A stretch of DNA of 33,015 nt, taken from NCBI RefSeq assembly GCF_016583795.1, contig NZ_NRRS01000044.1:1-33015 (forward strand), in the 5' to 3' direction. Both the position numbers and the translations under genes were made by a program. The number at the start of each line of letters is the position of its first letter. Positions within the stretch are counted from its first letter, which is position 1. Shown here in pieces: positions 7,986 through 16,398 of this stretch. A model generated the notes under the pieces. It saw only the letters and a program-made list of their open reading frames with translations, searched no databases and was not told the DNA's origin. This DNA comes from Rhabdochromatium marinum. GTDB lineage: Bacteria > Pseudomonadota > Gammaproteobacteria > Chromatiales > Chromatiaceae.

Positions 7986-8152
7986 CATGACGCAAAGATG
8001 CCGAGGGGTAAGCGACATTCGTGCCAGCCCCAGATCACTGCGACGCGTGAGCGCACAAAAGATTGTTTCAATAGAGTTTATGGCGTAAAGGCGAGATGGT
8101 GTGCCACGAAACGGCGAAGCGAGCGGGACAGCGGATGTTGCAAAGCTGACGG

Positions 8153-8180
8153 TTAGCTATTTACAATTGTATATAACGCT
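8153..8180. promoter_or_regulatory. Second ModE-like operator
   Basis: TTAGCTATTTA and TATATAACGCT flank a 6-nt centre (CAATTG). The right arm matches the known ModE half-site (TATATAACGAT) at all but one position. The left arm departs from its partner (ATCGCTATATA) at a few positions. It is 245 nt upstream of modA, in the modA-modG gap. With the site at 7963 it could allow cooperative binding or regulation of a distal promoter. Confidence 0.55.
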
Positions 8181-8325
8181 ACACACGCAAAGACGCGCGG
8201 AATGCTCGGCGATCATCAAAAATTGGCTGCTGCCAGCGTGCCTTGCGCAGGGTATCTGTACCTTGACGGTGCAAGCTCCCTCACGCTAGGGTCGGATGCG
8301 CTCTATTTTAGCGCATACAACGGGG

Positions 8326-8757
8326 TCAGGTAGGGACGCCGAGGACGACCTGCGAGGCCTTGATGACAGCGGTGGCCGCCATGCCTTCCACCAGCCCCAG
8401 TGCGTCGCAGGCCTTGTGGGTAATAGTGGCGTGCACCGTCTCGCCGGCTGCCAGGGTGATAGTGACCTCGGCATGGATGGGGCCCTTGGTTAAGGCGGTC
8501 ACCGTGCCGCTCAGGCTGTTGCGCGCGGACAGCCGGACTCTGGGGTTGTCGGTCATCACGAGCACCGAGGGGGCCTTGATCAGCGCGATGGCCTCGGAGC
8601 CTTCCTTTAAATTCAGAGACTTGACGCTCTCATTGGTGACAATGGCGACAAGCTCCTGGCCGCTTGGCAAGGCTAAGGTCACCTCGGCATTGATGGCGCC
8701 GAGCTTGATTGACTGAACCTTGCCAGAGAACTGATTGCGTGCGCTGATTTTTAACAT
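8326..8757 (-). CDS. modG: ModG/molbindin, two-Mop-domain molybdate-binding protein
   Basis: 143-aa cytoplasmic protein made of two Mop repeats, at about residues 3-66 and 76-140. Each begins with (K/R)(I/L)SARN and contains AEVT(L/I) and a (L/K)A(P/S) end block. Such molbindins bind several molybdate or tungstate oxyanions and are thought to buffer or store them. The ATG at 8757 is preceded by GAGG 6 nt upstream; ATG 8760 directly precedes it and is less well spaced. The frame continues upstream to 9075, but this crosses into modE on the other strand and is rejected. It diverges from modE and lies upstream of modA on the same strand. Confidence 0.9.
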   Translation of the reverse strand: MLKISARNQFSGKVQSIKLGAINAEVTLALPSGQELVAIVTNESVKSLNLKEGSEAIALIKAPSVLVMTDNPRVRLSARNSLSGTVTALTKGPIHAEVTITLAAGETVHATITHKACDALGLVEGMAATAVIKASQVVLGVPT

Positions 8758-8923
8758 CATGAACCTCGTGGAATGGGCAAACGGACATGCACTACGGAAC
8801 GAGCGCACCCGCTTGCCGGTGCGCAACCCTGGCAGCCTAAGTAACGACGTTGCTTCCTTGTAAGCCGAACGCGCTTCAGGTTGGCCCGGCATTTGCTCTA
8901 TTGGAGCCACTGGTTTTTCGCCC

Positions 8924-9763
8924 ATGTCGCTCAATATGCACTCAAAAAACCACCATCCGCCGCGTCTGCTGGGACGATTGTCGCTGGCGACCGAGCTTGG
9001 CGATCTGCTCGGCGATTCGCGTATTCGGCTGCTGGAGGCCATTGATCGCCATGGCTCGATCAGCCAGGCGGCCAAGGCCCTGCCGATGTCCTACAAGGCG
9101 GCTTGGGATGCGCTGGACGCGATGAACAATCTCGCCGAACAGCCGCTGGTTGAGAGCGCCATCGGCGGTCGCACGGGCGGCGGCACCCAACTGACTGCGC
9201 ATGGCCGACGGCTCATTGCGTTGTATCGCGCCGTCGAGCACGAATTCCAGCAAGCTCTTGATCGCCTTGCCGGGCATTTGGATCAGGTCAGCGATGGCGA
9301 TGAACAGGCCTTCCGCACCCTGCTGCGACGCTTGTCGATGCACACCAGCGCGCGCAATCGCTTTGTTGGCACCCTGGTGCAATTGACCACGGACAGCGTT
9401 AGCGCCGAGGCCGGGGTGCGCCTCAACGACACCAATCAGCTGACGGTGCTGCTTACCCGCGAGAGCGCCGAGCGCCTCGCCCTGCGACCAGGGGCGGAGG
9501 TTCATGCCTTGGTCAAGGCCACCGAGATCCTCCTGGCCGTGGGTGAGCCACCGCAGATCTCGGCGACCAATCAGCTGTGGGGCGTGGTCAGCCGTATTCA
9601 TGAAGGCGGCGTCGACGCCGAAGTCACCCTCAGTTTATCCGATGGCTTGAGTTTGGCCGCCGTGATCACGCGTGTCGCCCTGGAGCGGCTCGAGCTCCAA
9701 CCCGGTTGCCGTGCCTGCGCGGTGTTCCGGGCCTCCAGTGTGGTTTTGGCGAGCTGTGTCTAG
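8924..9763 (+). CDS. modE: ModE, molybdate-responsive transcriptional regulator
   Basis: 279-aa regulator. The N-terminal winged helix (about 20-120) has RIRLLEAIDRHGSISQAAKALPMSYKAAWDALDAMNN and the wing TGGGTQLTAHGRRL. Two C-terminal Mop domains (about 141-206 and 211-279) carry TSARNRFVGTL and SATNQLWGVV. In E. coli, ModE with molybdate bound dimerises on TATA-rich palindromes to repress modABC and activate Mo-enzyme genes; the family match is strong. The start is either ATG 8924 or ATG 8936 (MHSKNHH); neither has a strong ribosome site. It diverges from modG and is the only plus-strand gene of the cluster. Confidence 0.95.
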   Translation: MSLNMHSKNHHPPRLLGRLSLATELGDLLGDSRIRLLEAIDRHGSISQAAKALPMSYKAAWDALDAMNNLAEQPLVESAIGGRTGGGTQLTAHGRRLIALYRAVEHEFQQALDRLAGHLDQVSDGDEQAFRTLLRRLSMHTSARNRFVGTLVQLTTDSVSAEAGVRLNDTNQLTVLLTRESAERLALRPGAEVHALVKATEILLAVGEPPQISATNQLWGVVSRIHEGGVDAEVTLSLSDGLSLAAVITRVALERLELQPGCRACAVFRASSVVLASCV

Positions 9764-9888
9764 CTGAAAAGGGCTCGGTTCACTGTGTCTGTCCAGTCAC
9801 CGGCGAACAACGCGGTCTCGCCTTTCAGGGCTTCGAGGCGGATCGTAACGCCCTCAACGCACACGTTGGGATCAGTGCGCTGGAACCC
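9760..9888 (-). other. Possible 41-codon coding remnant
   Basis: Immediately after the TAG of the GTPase gene, and in the same frame, there are 41 codons ending in TAG at 9760-9762 (GFQRTDPNVCVEGVT... ...FAGDWTDTVNRALFS). Composition and codon choice look coding and more GC-rich than the GTPase gene. There is no start codon of its own. It may be the tail of an older gene cut by arrival of the GTPase gene; I do not recognise the family. Confidence 0.3.
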
Positions 9889-10899
9889 CTACTCATTCGA
9901 TGTGATGCAGTCTAAAAGTTGCTGTTCCCATGTGCTATCTATGTCTAGTGCAATAATCTCGATTCGACTTTCTGCACATTGATCGAGCATTATTTCGCTG
10001 AAACCATCCGTGGTTAAATTGTAGCTAAACATGCCGCTGTCAGTAATGCAGGCAGTCTTCATGCGCTCAACATTGAGTCCGCTCAAAAATGAAACCAATT
10101 GATCGCGATTAAATACCCGATGTGGTGCAAATTTCCAACCGATACTCTTGAAACCTTCTCCCTGATTGTCCACTCTGATATAACCGGATTGGGGAATTGG
10201 CATGTTGGCAATTGAAGCGGATTGTTCTGTTCGATGGTGATGGTGATGAGACCGTGCTGCTTTGGCAAAGCGTGTCGCGCCTTGCAACAAGGGCAAGTCC
10301 AGACAGCCTTGTTGTGTAATCAACAGTTGCGCATGTGGGGCGCCTTGTTCTGATACGTAGGCTTGCAAGGCTTTTTGGTCAGCCTCCTGGTACAGATCTG
10401 ATTTGTTGCCCACGATGATATCAGCGATAGCGATTTGCTGATTAAAGATCTCGTGGTCGGTATAGCGTTTGTCAGCAAGGCGGCGGGCATCGACGAGGGT
10501 CACAATGTTATGGATGGAAAGGCTCTCTTGATAGTACTCACCGGAAAGTATGCCAAGCACTTCAATAGGGTGCCCCAATCCGGTCGGCTCAATCAGGAGC
10601 CGATCAGGTTGTGCATGGGTGAGCAGTTGATTTAGGGCTATCTGCATAGGTAAGCCCGCCGTGCAACACATGCATCCACCAGGAACCTCGCGGACAAATA
10701 CACCATGTTCTTCACGGTGTCGGCCTTGAAGTAGACTGCCGTCCACACCGATTTCGCCAAACTCGTTGACTAAAACAGCCCATTTTTCATCGACAGGTTT
10801 ATTCTTCAGTAGATGTAGAATGGCGGAGGTCTTTCCAGAACCGAGGAAGCCCGTGATAACGTTAGTTGGTATATTTGAGAGTCGCTTGTTAGCCTTCAT
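9889..10899 (-). CDS. COG0523 (CobW/P47K family) metal-chaperone GTPase
   Basis: 336-aa G3E-family GTPase. Walker A GFLGSGKT is at 17-24, the switch region NEFGEIGVDG at 45-54, the metal-binding GGCMCC at 74-79 and the guanine-specificity NKSD at 165-168. A run of five His at 218-222 (SHHHHHRTE) is typical of members handling Zn, Co or Ni. A CobW C-terminal domain (about 235-330) follows, with SGYIRVDN and RVFNRDQLVSFLSG. The role is likely metal delivery to a client protein; the metal cannot be told from sequence. The gene is clearly more AT-rich than its neighbours and may have been acquired. It lies 66 nt downstream of fpr on the same strand, with a 9-G tract in the gap. Confidence 0.88.
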   Translation of the reverse strand: MKANKRLSNIPTNVITGFLGSGKTSAILHLLKNKPVDEKWAVLVNEFGEIGVDGSLLQGRHREEHGVFVREVPGGCMCCTAGLPMQIALNQLLTHAQPDRLLIEPTGLGHPIEVLGILSGEYYQESLSIHNIVTLVDARRLADKRYTDHEIFNQQIAIADIIVGNKSDLYQEADQKALQAYVSEQGAPHAQLLITQQGCLDLPLLQGATRFAKAARSHHHHHRTEQSASIANMPIPQSGYIRVDNQGEGFKSIGWKFAPHRVFNRDQLVSFLSGLNVERMKTACITDSGMFSYNLTTDGFSEIMLDQCAESRIEIIALDIDSTWEQQLLDCITSNE

Positions 10900-10945
10900 G
10901 TCTCATGTGTTCTTTATGTGGCCTCCAGTCGGACGCTGTAATAGA

Positions 10946-10954
10946 GGGGGGGGG
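10946..10954. repeat. Homopolymeric tract of nine G (nine C on the minus strand)
   Basis: Nine consecutive G lie between the fpr stop and the GTPase start, 47 nt upstream of the GTPase ATG. Such tracts are prone to slippage; in this non-coding position a length change could only affect expression, not reading frame. Confidence 0.8.
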
Positions 10955-10965
10955 TCGCGGAGCTA

Positions 10966-11712
10966 TCAGTGGTACTGCTCAGTGGTGTAATGACCCGGCT
11001 GGGTGCGTTTGTGGCGATGCAGGCCGCGTTCTTCGAGCCAGGCGCGTACTTCTTTAATCATGGCGGAGTTGCCGCAGAGCATCAGGTGGCTGTGCTCGGC
11101 ACTAATATCGAGGTCGGCGGCCTGCTGGAGTGAGCCTTGTTCGAGCAGTTGCGTGATGCGGCCTTGCAGGGATTCGGGTTGCTGATCGCGGGTCAGGGTG
11201 GAGACAAAGGTGAAGCGATCGCCGTATTGCGCTTTGAGTCTGGCTCGGGTTTCCGGGTATGTCAGCTCGCCGCGATGACGGGCGCCTTGCACCAGAATAA
11301 TGCGCTCGAATTTCTCCCAGGGCTCGGCTGTTTTGAGAATTGACAGATAGACGCCCAGTGCCGTGCCGGTGGCGATCATCCATAGATCGCGACGCGCAAC
11401 GACATTCCCCATGGTAAAGACACCATTGGCCTGTGCCGAGACCCAAAGTCGGTCGCCTTGGTGCAGATCCGATAGGCGCGGGGTTAGCGGGCCATCGGGT
11501 ACTTCGTTGAAATAAATCTCCAGCGGACGTTCATCCGGGGCATTGACCAATGAGTAGGGGCGCCCGATGCGGTTTTCGCCAATGTCCAATGCAACCTTGA
11601 TGTATTGGCCGGCGACGAAGGGCGCGAGTGGGGCGTCTATCTTCAGGCTGTAGAGATTGTCGCTCCAATGTTTTATTTCAACGACTCGTCCTTCGATCCA
11701 GTCTTCCGTCAT
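10966..11712 (-). CDS. fpr: Ferredoxin/flavodoxin-NADP+ reductase
   Basis: 248-aa FAD enzyme exchanging electrons between NADPH and ferredoxin or flavodoxin. It starts MTEDWIEGRVVEIKHWSDNLY at 11712 (AAGAG upstream). The FAD-binding motif RPYSLVNAPDE and the NADP-binding region MIATGTALGVYLSILK, LVQGARHRGELTY and LMLCGNSAMIKEVRAWL are in family order, and the length matches short bacterial Fpr. The larger frame to 12024 overlaps the GGDEF-EAL gene and is not used. It follows that gene by 79 nt on the same strand and could be read through from the signalling operon, though no functional link is evident. Confidence 0.92.
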   Translation of the reverse strand: MTEDWIEGRVVEIKHWSDNLYSLKIDAPLAPFVAGQYIKVALDIGENRIGRPYSLVNAPDERPLEIYFNEVPDGPLTPRLSDLHQGDRLWVSAQANGVFTMGNVVARRDLWMIATGTALGVYLSILKTAEPWEKFERIILVQGARHRGELTYPETRARLKAQYGDRFTFVSTLTRDQQPESLQGRITQLLEQGSLQQAADLDISAEHSHLMLCGNSAMIKEVRAWLEERGLHRHKRTQPGHYTTEQYH

Positions 11713-11791
11713 AGGGATGTTCTCTTGTGTTGGTGCGGGACTCTTCCGCTGGCAGAGGTTTGGTTGCAGTGCGTATTTTTCAAATGGAGGC

Positions 11792-14215
11792 TCACTCGAA
11801 AATGCTGGGCGGTAGTTCCGGCACCGGGCGGCCAATGTAATAGCCCTGCGCAAAGTCAACCTCAAGTTCGTGAAGGACGCGCAGAATGGCTTCTGATTCG
11901 ACAAACTCGGCGATGACTTTCTTGCCCATGGCATGCGCCATCTCGACGGCGGCCTTGACGAAGATGCGATCTTCAGCGTTGTGATCAAGATGGCGAATGA
12001 AACTGCCGTCGATTTTGACATCATCGACCGGCAGTTGCTTCAGATAGGCATAGGAGGCAAAGCCGCTGCCGAAGTCATCTAACGCGAAGTGACAGCCGAT
12101 GGCATGAATGCTGTTCATGCGCAAAATGGCGGTCTCGACGTTGTCAATGGCAATGGTTTCGGTGATTTCCAGTGTCAGGCGTTGCGGGTCGATGCCGGCG
12201 GTGTTCAGATGCTGCATCAGCTCGGCATCCAGGGTGGGGTCGGTGAGTGCTTTGGCCGACAGGTTGACAGAGAGCGCGAGGCGCGGATGCTCGGCGAGGA
12301 CACGAATGGCCTCGACGATGACCCAGTGGTCGATGATCGAGATTAGTCCGGAACGCTCGGCGACTGGGATGAACTCGGCGGGATTGGCCAGCCGCCCATC
12401 GGGCAGGGTCATGCGCAGCAGTCCCTCGGCGCGCCAGATACGTTGCTCGGCCAGGGACAAAATCGGCTGATAATACAGATGCAGGCGGTTGTCGCGCAGG
12501 GCCTGGATGATCTCACGGGTCCAGAGCACGCGCGCGCAGGCCTGATCGCGTGTCATGTCGCTCTCTGAGTAGACATGCCAGTTGCCGCGATGGCGTTGGG
12601 TTTTGGCCTGATACATGGCCAGATCGGCTTTGGCCATCAGGGCCTGGGTGTCGGTGCCATGCTCGGGAAAGAAGACGATCCCAATGCTGGCGGTGACCTG
12701 ATGGCGGTGGGTGCCGGTGCGCACGCTGGTTGAGTTCACCTGGTCCTGGAACTGTTTGACCAGATCCACGAGTTCCGGCGCCGCGATCGGATGGAGCAAC
12801 ATGGCGAATTCATCGCCCCCGAATCGTCCGATATAGCCGCGCGACCCCAGGGCGGCAGTCAGCTTTTTGGCAATCCGCTTCAGCAGCCGATCACCCGCCT
12901 GATGGCCGCTGGTGTCGTTAACATCCTTGAAGTTGTCGAGATCGATAAACAGCAACGCACCCTGGGTGCTGTTATGGAGACTGTGTTCGATCGCTTGGGC
13001 AAGTTCCTGGTTAAAGCGGCGACGGTTGAGCAGGGCGGTCAGGGAGTCATGATCGGCCAGCCAGTGCAACTGCCGCTGGGCGGCTTCGCGCTCGGCTTGT
13101 AGCTGTGCCATGCGCTGGTTGAGGGTGCCGACGACTTCGATATTGGCGTCGATTTCATCACACCAGCCGATGCGTCTGTCGGTGCGGGGCAGACGTTGCG
13201 CCAGGGTCTCGAAACGGTTTTCCGCCAACAGCGGTAACAGGCGCGACAGGGCGCGAATGCGCCGAACTGGTCCATGCATGATCAGCAACAGCAGCCCCTC
13301 GCTGACCAGCAAACCGGCCAGCCCGATCAGCAGGCTGTTACGCGCCATCTGTTGGATGCGCTGATGCTTGGCAGTGGTTGAGTTGATGATGAACGCGCTC
13401 AGGCCCTCGCCATTCGGATGGCTGCGAAAGATTTCGTACCAGTGAGCGGCGGATTGGATCTCCAGTGGTTGCTGGGCTTGGCTGGCGAGTAAGGCCGCTG
13501 GTGGCAGGGATTGCAGCAGTGGCAGCATGGTGTGCGGCTGGGTGGCACCATGAAACCGAAGTGGCTGCGTTGGCGTGGCAATGGCCAGATCAGCCCCGGT
13601 CAGGTTGGTGAACGCAAGCATGATGTTGGCCATCCCGCACCCGAGCACCAGACTACCGGCGGTTTTGCCATGCCAGAGTACCGGCGAGCTGACGTATTGC
13701 CGACAGTCGTGTTGATTGCACAGCAAGCGTTGTGTGATTTGCTCGGGGGTTGCACGCGTATCTGTGATCAGCGACAGCGGCAAGGGAGCCTTGGGTGAGG
13801 GCCAGAGGGCGGTTGGCGCGCCATTGATTGGGAGCCAGTGTACTGTGCGGATATCCCACTCCAGATCAAAGACACCGCCTTCGATTTCTATGACCTGACG
13901 CAGATGTTCGACCAAGTCGGCGTATGGTGCTGTCGGTTGATGACGCTGATCGCAAGTGGCCAGGTTGGGGATCAGGCTGGCAAGTCGTGCCATGTGCTGA
14001 TAGCGTTCGCTGATCAAGGTCAGGAGTAGCGTGGTCTGATGCTGCCGCAACCGACGTTGATCCTGTTCAAACTGATGGATCAGGTTGGTGCGCGCGTAGA
14101 AGATGAGCAGGATCACCATCGGGATGAGAATCAGACTGATGCCGAGAAACAGCTTCCAGCGCAGACTGAGGAACCACTGTGCAGGTTTGATGGGTAGGTT
14201 AAGTCGCTGACTCAA
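11792..14215 (-). CDS. Membrane-bound GGDEF-EAL protein (c-di-GMP synthesis/hydrolysis) with periplasmic sensor
   Basis: 807 aa. A membrane segment at about 20-40 is followed by a periplasmic region (about 45-290), a second segment near 295-315 and a HAMP-like linker. The GGDEF domain has an intact RFGGDEFAM (GGDEF from about residue 466). The EAL domain has EGLLRM from about 597, retaining the key Glu, with LEITETIAID, DDFGSGFASYAYLK, KIDGSFI and VIAEFVESE. Most residues for both activities are present, so it may be bifunctional; which one dominates cannot be read from sequence. It follows the barrel gene by 18 nt, third in an operon with a binding-protein-like gene, which suggests that the periplasmic part reads a signal handled by those partners. 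Confidence 0.92.
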   Translation of the reverse strand: MSQRLNLPIKPAQWFLSLRWKLFLGISLILIPMVILLIFYARTNLIHQFEQDQRRLRQHQTTLLLTLISERYQHMARLASLIPNLATCDQRHQPTAPYADLVEHLRQVIEIEGGVFDLEWDIRTVHWLPINGAPTALWPSPKAPLPLSLITDTRATPEQITQRLLCNQHDCRQYVSSPVLWHGKTAGSLVLGCGMANIMLAFTNLTGADLAIATPTQPLRFHGATQPHTMLPLLQSLPPAALLASQAQQPLEIQSAAHWYEIFRSHPNGEGLSAFIINSTTAKHQRIQQMARNSLLIGLAGLLVSEGLLLLIMHGPVRRIRALSRLLPLLAENRFETLAQRLPRTDRRIGWCDEIDANIEVVGTLNQRMAQLQAEREAAQRQLHWLADHDSLTALLNRRRFNQELAQAIEHSLHNSTQGALLFIDLDNFKDVNDTSGHQAGDRLLKRIAKKLTAALGSRGYIGRFGGDEFAMLLHPIAAPELVDLVKQFQDQVNSTSVRTGTHRHQVTASIGIVFFPEHGTDTQALMAKADLAMYQAKTQRHRGNWHVYSESDMTRDQACARVLWTREIIQALRDNRLHLYYQPILSLAEQRIWRAEGLLRMTLPDGRLANPAEFIPVAERSGLISIIDHWVIVEAIRVLAEHPRLALSVNLSAKALTDPTLDAELMQHLNTAGIDPQRLTLEITETIAIDNVETAILRMNSIHAIGCHFALDDFGSGFASYAYLKQLPVDDVKIDGSFIRHLDHNAEDRIFVKAAVEMAHAMGKKVIAEFVESEAILRVLHELEVDFAQGYYIGRPVPELPPSIFE

Positions 14216-14233
14216 GAGATGGCCACTGTCTGG

Positions 14234-15463
14234 TTAAAAACGAAACGCGGCTTGAATGGCAATTAAATCCCAGTGTTTGTCGAAGCGCGAAAAATCGGGG
14301 TTTTCGATTTCGGACAAAATGAAGTTACCGATATGACGCTGATACTCCGTGCGCAGCATCCATTGGCGGCTGATATCCCAGCGCAGTCCCAGGCTGAGAA
14401 TCCGTGATGAGGCCTTCTTGGCTGGAATGGCCCCCAGGGATTGCTGTTCCAGGGTGCGCCCGTCGCGATCATCGCGGTCGGCGAAGCCTTCTTCGTAGCG
14501 CAGCATGAGTTGCCAATGCGGCAGGAGTCGATAGGTGGCCTGCGCGTAGTACCCCTCAGCGTTGAGGTCACCGTCAGGTCGCACCGGGCCGAAATCGCGC
14601 CGCTTGATCGGCTCGACCATGTATTCGGCGGTCAGGCTCCAGCGCTCGGCGTTGTATTGCGCAGAGGCAATACCATAGAGCAGATCAACAGTGCCGGGAT
14701 CCAGTGGCCAGATAGCGTCGGGTTGGGGGTCGTATTGCAAGGAGGCGGTGGCTCCGCTTAAACCCAGCTGGAGGCGCTCACTGGCTGAGGTAAACCACAG
14801 ACTTGCCAGCCAGCTGTTGCCGTTGGTCTCGATGGTGCCATTGAAATCGCCGACCAGATAGGCGGCTTCGACGTTTTCATCCACAATTGGAGCTCCAATC
14901 GCCAGAGTGGCGGCGAGGTGGCCAAAAGGCCGGTAAAGATCGCCATAGAGTAGCACACCATCTGCTGACAGAATCAGGTTGCGTACCTTGTCGAAGTACA
15001 CCACCTGCGGCAGAAAAATCCCCGGATGGGTGAAAGGCATGTCACGGGTCTGGTTATAGAGGCCCAGTCGATTTTTAATGCGCCCGAGCCGGATTCCGGC
15101 ACGATAGTCGGCATTGCTCGCCAGGTTAATGTCGGCCAGCCCAAAATCGAGCGTGGGCGAGCCGTCGCCCATGTCGCCGGCACGGCGTGATAGCACCTGC
15201 GCGGCCAGCAGCAGACGCGGACTGAAGCGCAACGAAGCGGTCAGACCGATCTCGGTGAAATCAAACGAAGTATCCGGACTGTCGCCATAGTAGCGATTGG
15301 CGCTGGTTTGTATGGCGCTCTGACTGGCAAAGCCGTGGATTTGCAGGCGCTCGCCGAAGCGCTGTTCTGACTGGGCGGCCGCCAGCCCGGGGCCGGTCAG
15401 CAGCATGGCCAGCAGCAGGGGGAGGGGAGCCGCGAGGTGTATGCGTGGCTGAAATCCCATCAT
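14234..15463 (-). CDS. Outer-membrane beta-barrel protein linked to a c-di-GMP enzyme
   Basis: 409 aa with a signal peptide (PLPLLLAMLLTGPGLAAAQ) and a porin-like mature part. It begins LQIHGFASQSAIQTS and has repeated amphipathic strands (SFDFTEIGLTASLRFSPRLLLAAQVL, WSLTAEYMVEP, YYAQATYRLLPHWQLMLRYEEGF). It ends in ...IQAAFRF with the terminal Phe typical of BAM substrates. The start ATG overlaps the stop of the preceding gene by 4 nt. Barrels of this kind next to a binding-like protein and a GGDEF protein recur in gammaproteobacteria, but a precise family name is not possible here. Its role may be ligand passage or envelope sensing. Confidence 0.82.
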   Translation of the reverse strand: MMGFQPRIHLAAPLPLLLAMLLTGPGLAAAQSEQRFGERLQIHGFASQSAIQTSANRYYGDSPDTSFDFTEIGLTASLRFSPRLLLAAQVLSRRAGDMGDGSPTLDFGLADINLASNADYRAGIRLGRIKNRLGLYNQTRDMPFTHPGIFLPQVVYFDKVRNLILSADGVLLYGDLYRPFGHLAATLAIGAPIVDENVEAAYLVGDFNGTIETNGNSWLASLWFTSASERLQLGLSGATASLQYDPQPDAIWPLDPGTVDLLYGIASAQYNAERWSLTAEYMVEPIKRRDFGPVRPDGDLNAEGYYAQATYRLLPHWQLMLRYEEGFADRDDRDGRTLEQQSLGAIPAKKASSRILSLGLRWDISRQWMLRTEYQRHIGNFILSEIENPDFSRFDKHWDLIAIQAAFRF

Positions 15464-15975
15464 TCGACCTTGATAACTTTGACCGCAGCGGAATCTGGCG
15501 GTGCGCCGATATAGCCAATGGCGCCGCCTGTTTGGCTGACGCGCTGAAGCATTTCCTGTTCATCGGCAACTTGTTGTGGGGCTTGTCCGGTGCCTGAAAA
15601 GATCTGCCGATCCCAGGTGCTTCTGAGTTGATAGGGGTAGACATCAAGGATGCGCTTGGCGAAGCTCTGATGCAGCGGGTTCTTGTCCGGCAGCACGAAT
15701 ACAGTCACCGGACGTTTGTCCGGCCACTCTGTCATGCGCATGGTGATCAGCAGGCGCGCTGTGTTGCGGTCGAGGCTGTCGATGTTGACATCCCGATTGA
15801 CGATGACATCCTGTGCATGGTTTGGCTGCATAGCCAGGAGCGCATACAGCAGCCCGAACCAAATCCAGCCTCGGCCGGCACCGACCGCTGAACTGGAGAC
15901 AGCGACGAGTGCTGTGAGCGTTGCGAATACGAATGCCTTGAAACAGCGCTTGCAATCTTGAGCGAAAGGAGCCAT
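15460..15975 (-). CDS. Periplasmic substrate-binding-like (PstS-type fold) small protein
   Basis: 171 aa from the ATG at 15975. The N-terminus has two hydrophobic stretches (AFVFATLTALVAVSSSAV and WIWFGLLYALLAM), the second ending QPNHAQ before DVIVN, which looks like a signal cleavage site; the true start may therefore be internal, but no ATG or GTG lies just upstream. The mature part (about 120 aa) has RPVTVFVLPDKNPLHQSFAKRIL, QLRSTWDRQIFSG and GAIGYIG, as in phosphate-type binding proteins reduced to one lobe. It is the first gene of the three-gene run with the barrel (4-nt overlap) and the GGDEF-EAL protein. I infer a periplasmic ligand sensor; the ligand is unknown. Confidence 0.75.
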   Translation of the reverse strand: MAPFAQDCKRCFKAFVFATLTALVAVSSSAVGAGRGWIWFGLLYALLAMQPNHAQDVIVNRDVNIDSLDRNTARLLITMRMTEWPDKRPVTVFVLPDKNPLHQSFAKRILDVYPYQLRSTWDRQIFSGTGQAPQQVADEQEMLQRVSQTGGAIGYIGAPPDSAAVKVIKVE

Positions 15976-16398
15976 TGAAAGCGGGGTTAGCTCATCCGGG
16001 CCGTTGGTGATTAGATGGTTGCAAGCACGGTGTCAATGTGGGTCAGGCCAGCGGCACAGGAGGTTCGCGTCATCACGCGGTGCTGCATCAAGTCCCTAAA
16101 ATCGCATCAAACGGCTGTTAAGGCTAATGGCATTGCCGTCTTCAGGCAACTCAAAAAGACTGTTGATGTGTGGCTTGCCGGGATGAGCGGGGCAACTCAT
16201 TCTCCTTGCGCGGAAAAAAACAGAACACAAAATCTTGCTTACGATGGGATGCCTGGGCTATCTTTCAGGGTTCAAGCCGCACAAGGCGGTGCGGATCGTT
16301 CCTTATTGATCGACGGCTGTCAGCAGGCAACTGGCTGGGAGTCGTCCGATGTCTGAGTTCGCTGTGGATGTCAGAACCCAAGTTGAGGATTTTCTCTT
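15976..16398. other. 423-nt intergenic region, nothing clear
   Basis: Divergent gap between the binding-protein gene and a small membrane-protein gene. It must hold promoters for both sides, but I found no convincing -35/-10 pair, tRNA or c-di-GMP riboswitch (no GEMM-type conserved blocks). A 113-codon frame on the plus strand (16015-16356) has no recognisable features and is treated as chance. Confidence 0.5.

Larger units (their letters stand above)
7909..8325. other. 417-nt regulatory gap between modG and modA
   Basis: Besides the two ModE-like sites, a 7-bp inverted repeat (ATGCGCT...AGCGCAT, 8296-8316) lies 10 nt past the modG stop; it lacks a T run, so it is at best a weak terminator. 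A CTTG-N6-CAAG dyad near 8260 is also present. No gene is supported: the 62-codon frame at 8101 has no good ribosome site and no recognisable features. Confidence 0.6.

Noticed and set aside
8296-8316. Inverted repeat after modG as an intrinsic terminator
   Set aside because: Only a 7-bp stem with an AT-rich loop and no following T run, so read-through from modG into modA remains possible.
15976-16398. Possible c-di-GMP riboswitch upstream of the GGDEF-EAL operon
   Set aside because: No GEMM-type conserved blocks were found on either strand.
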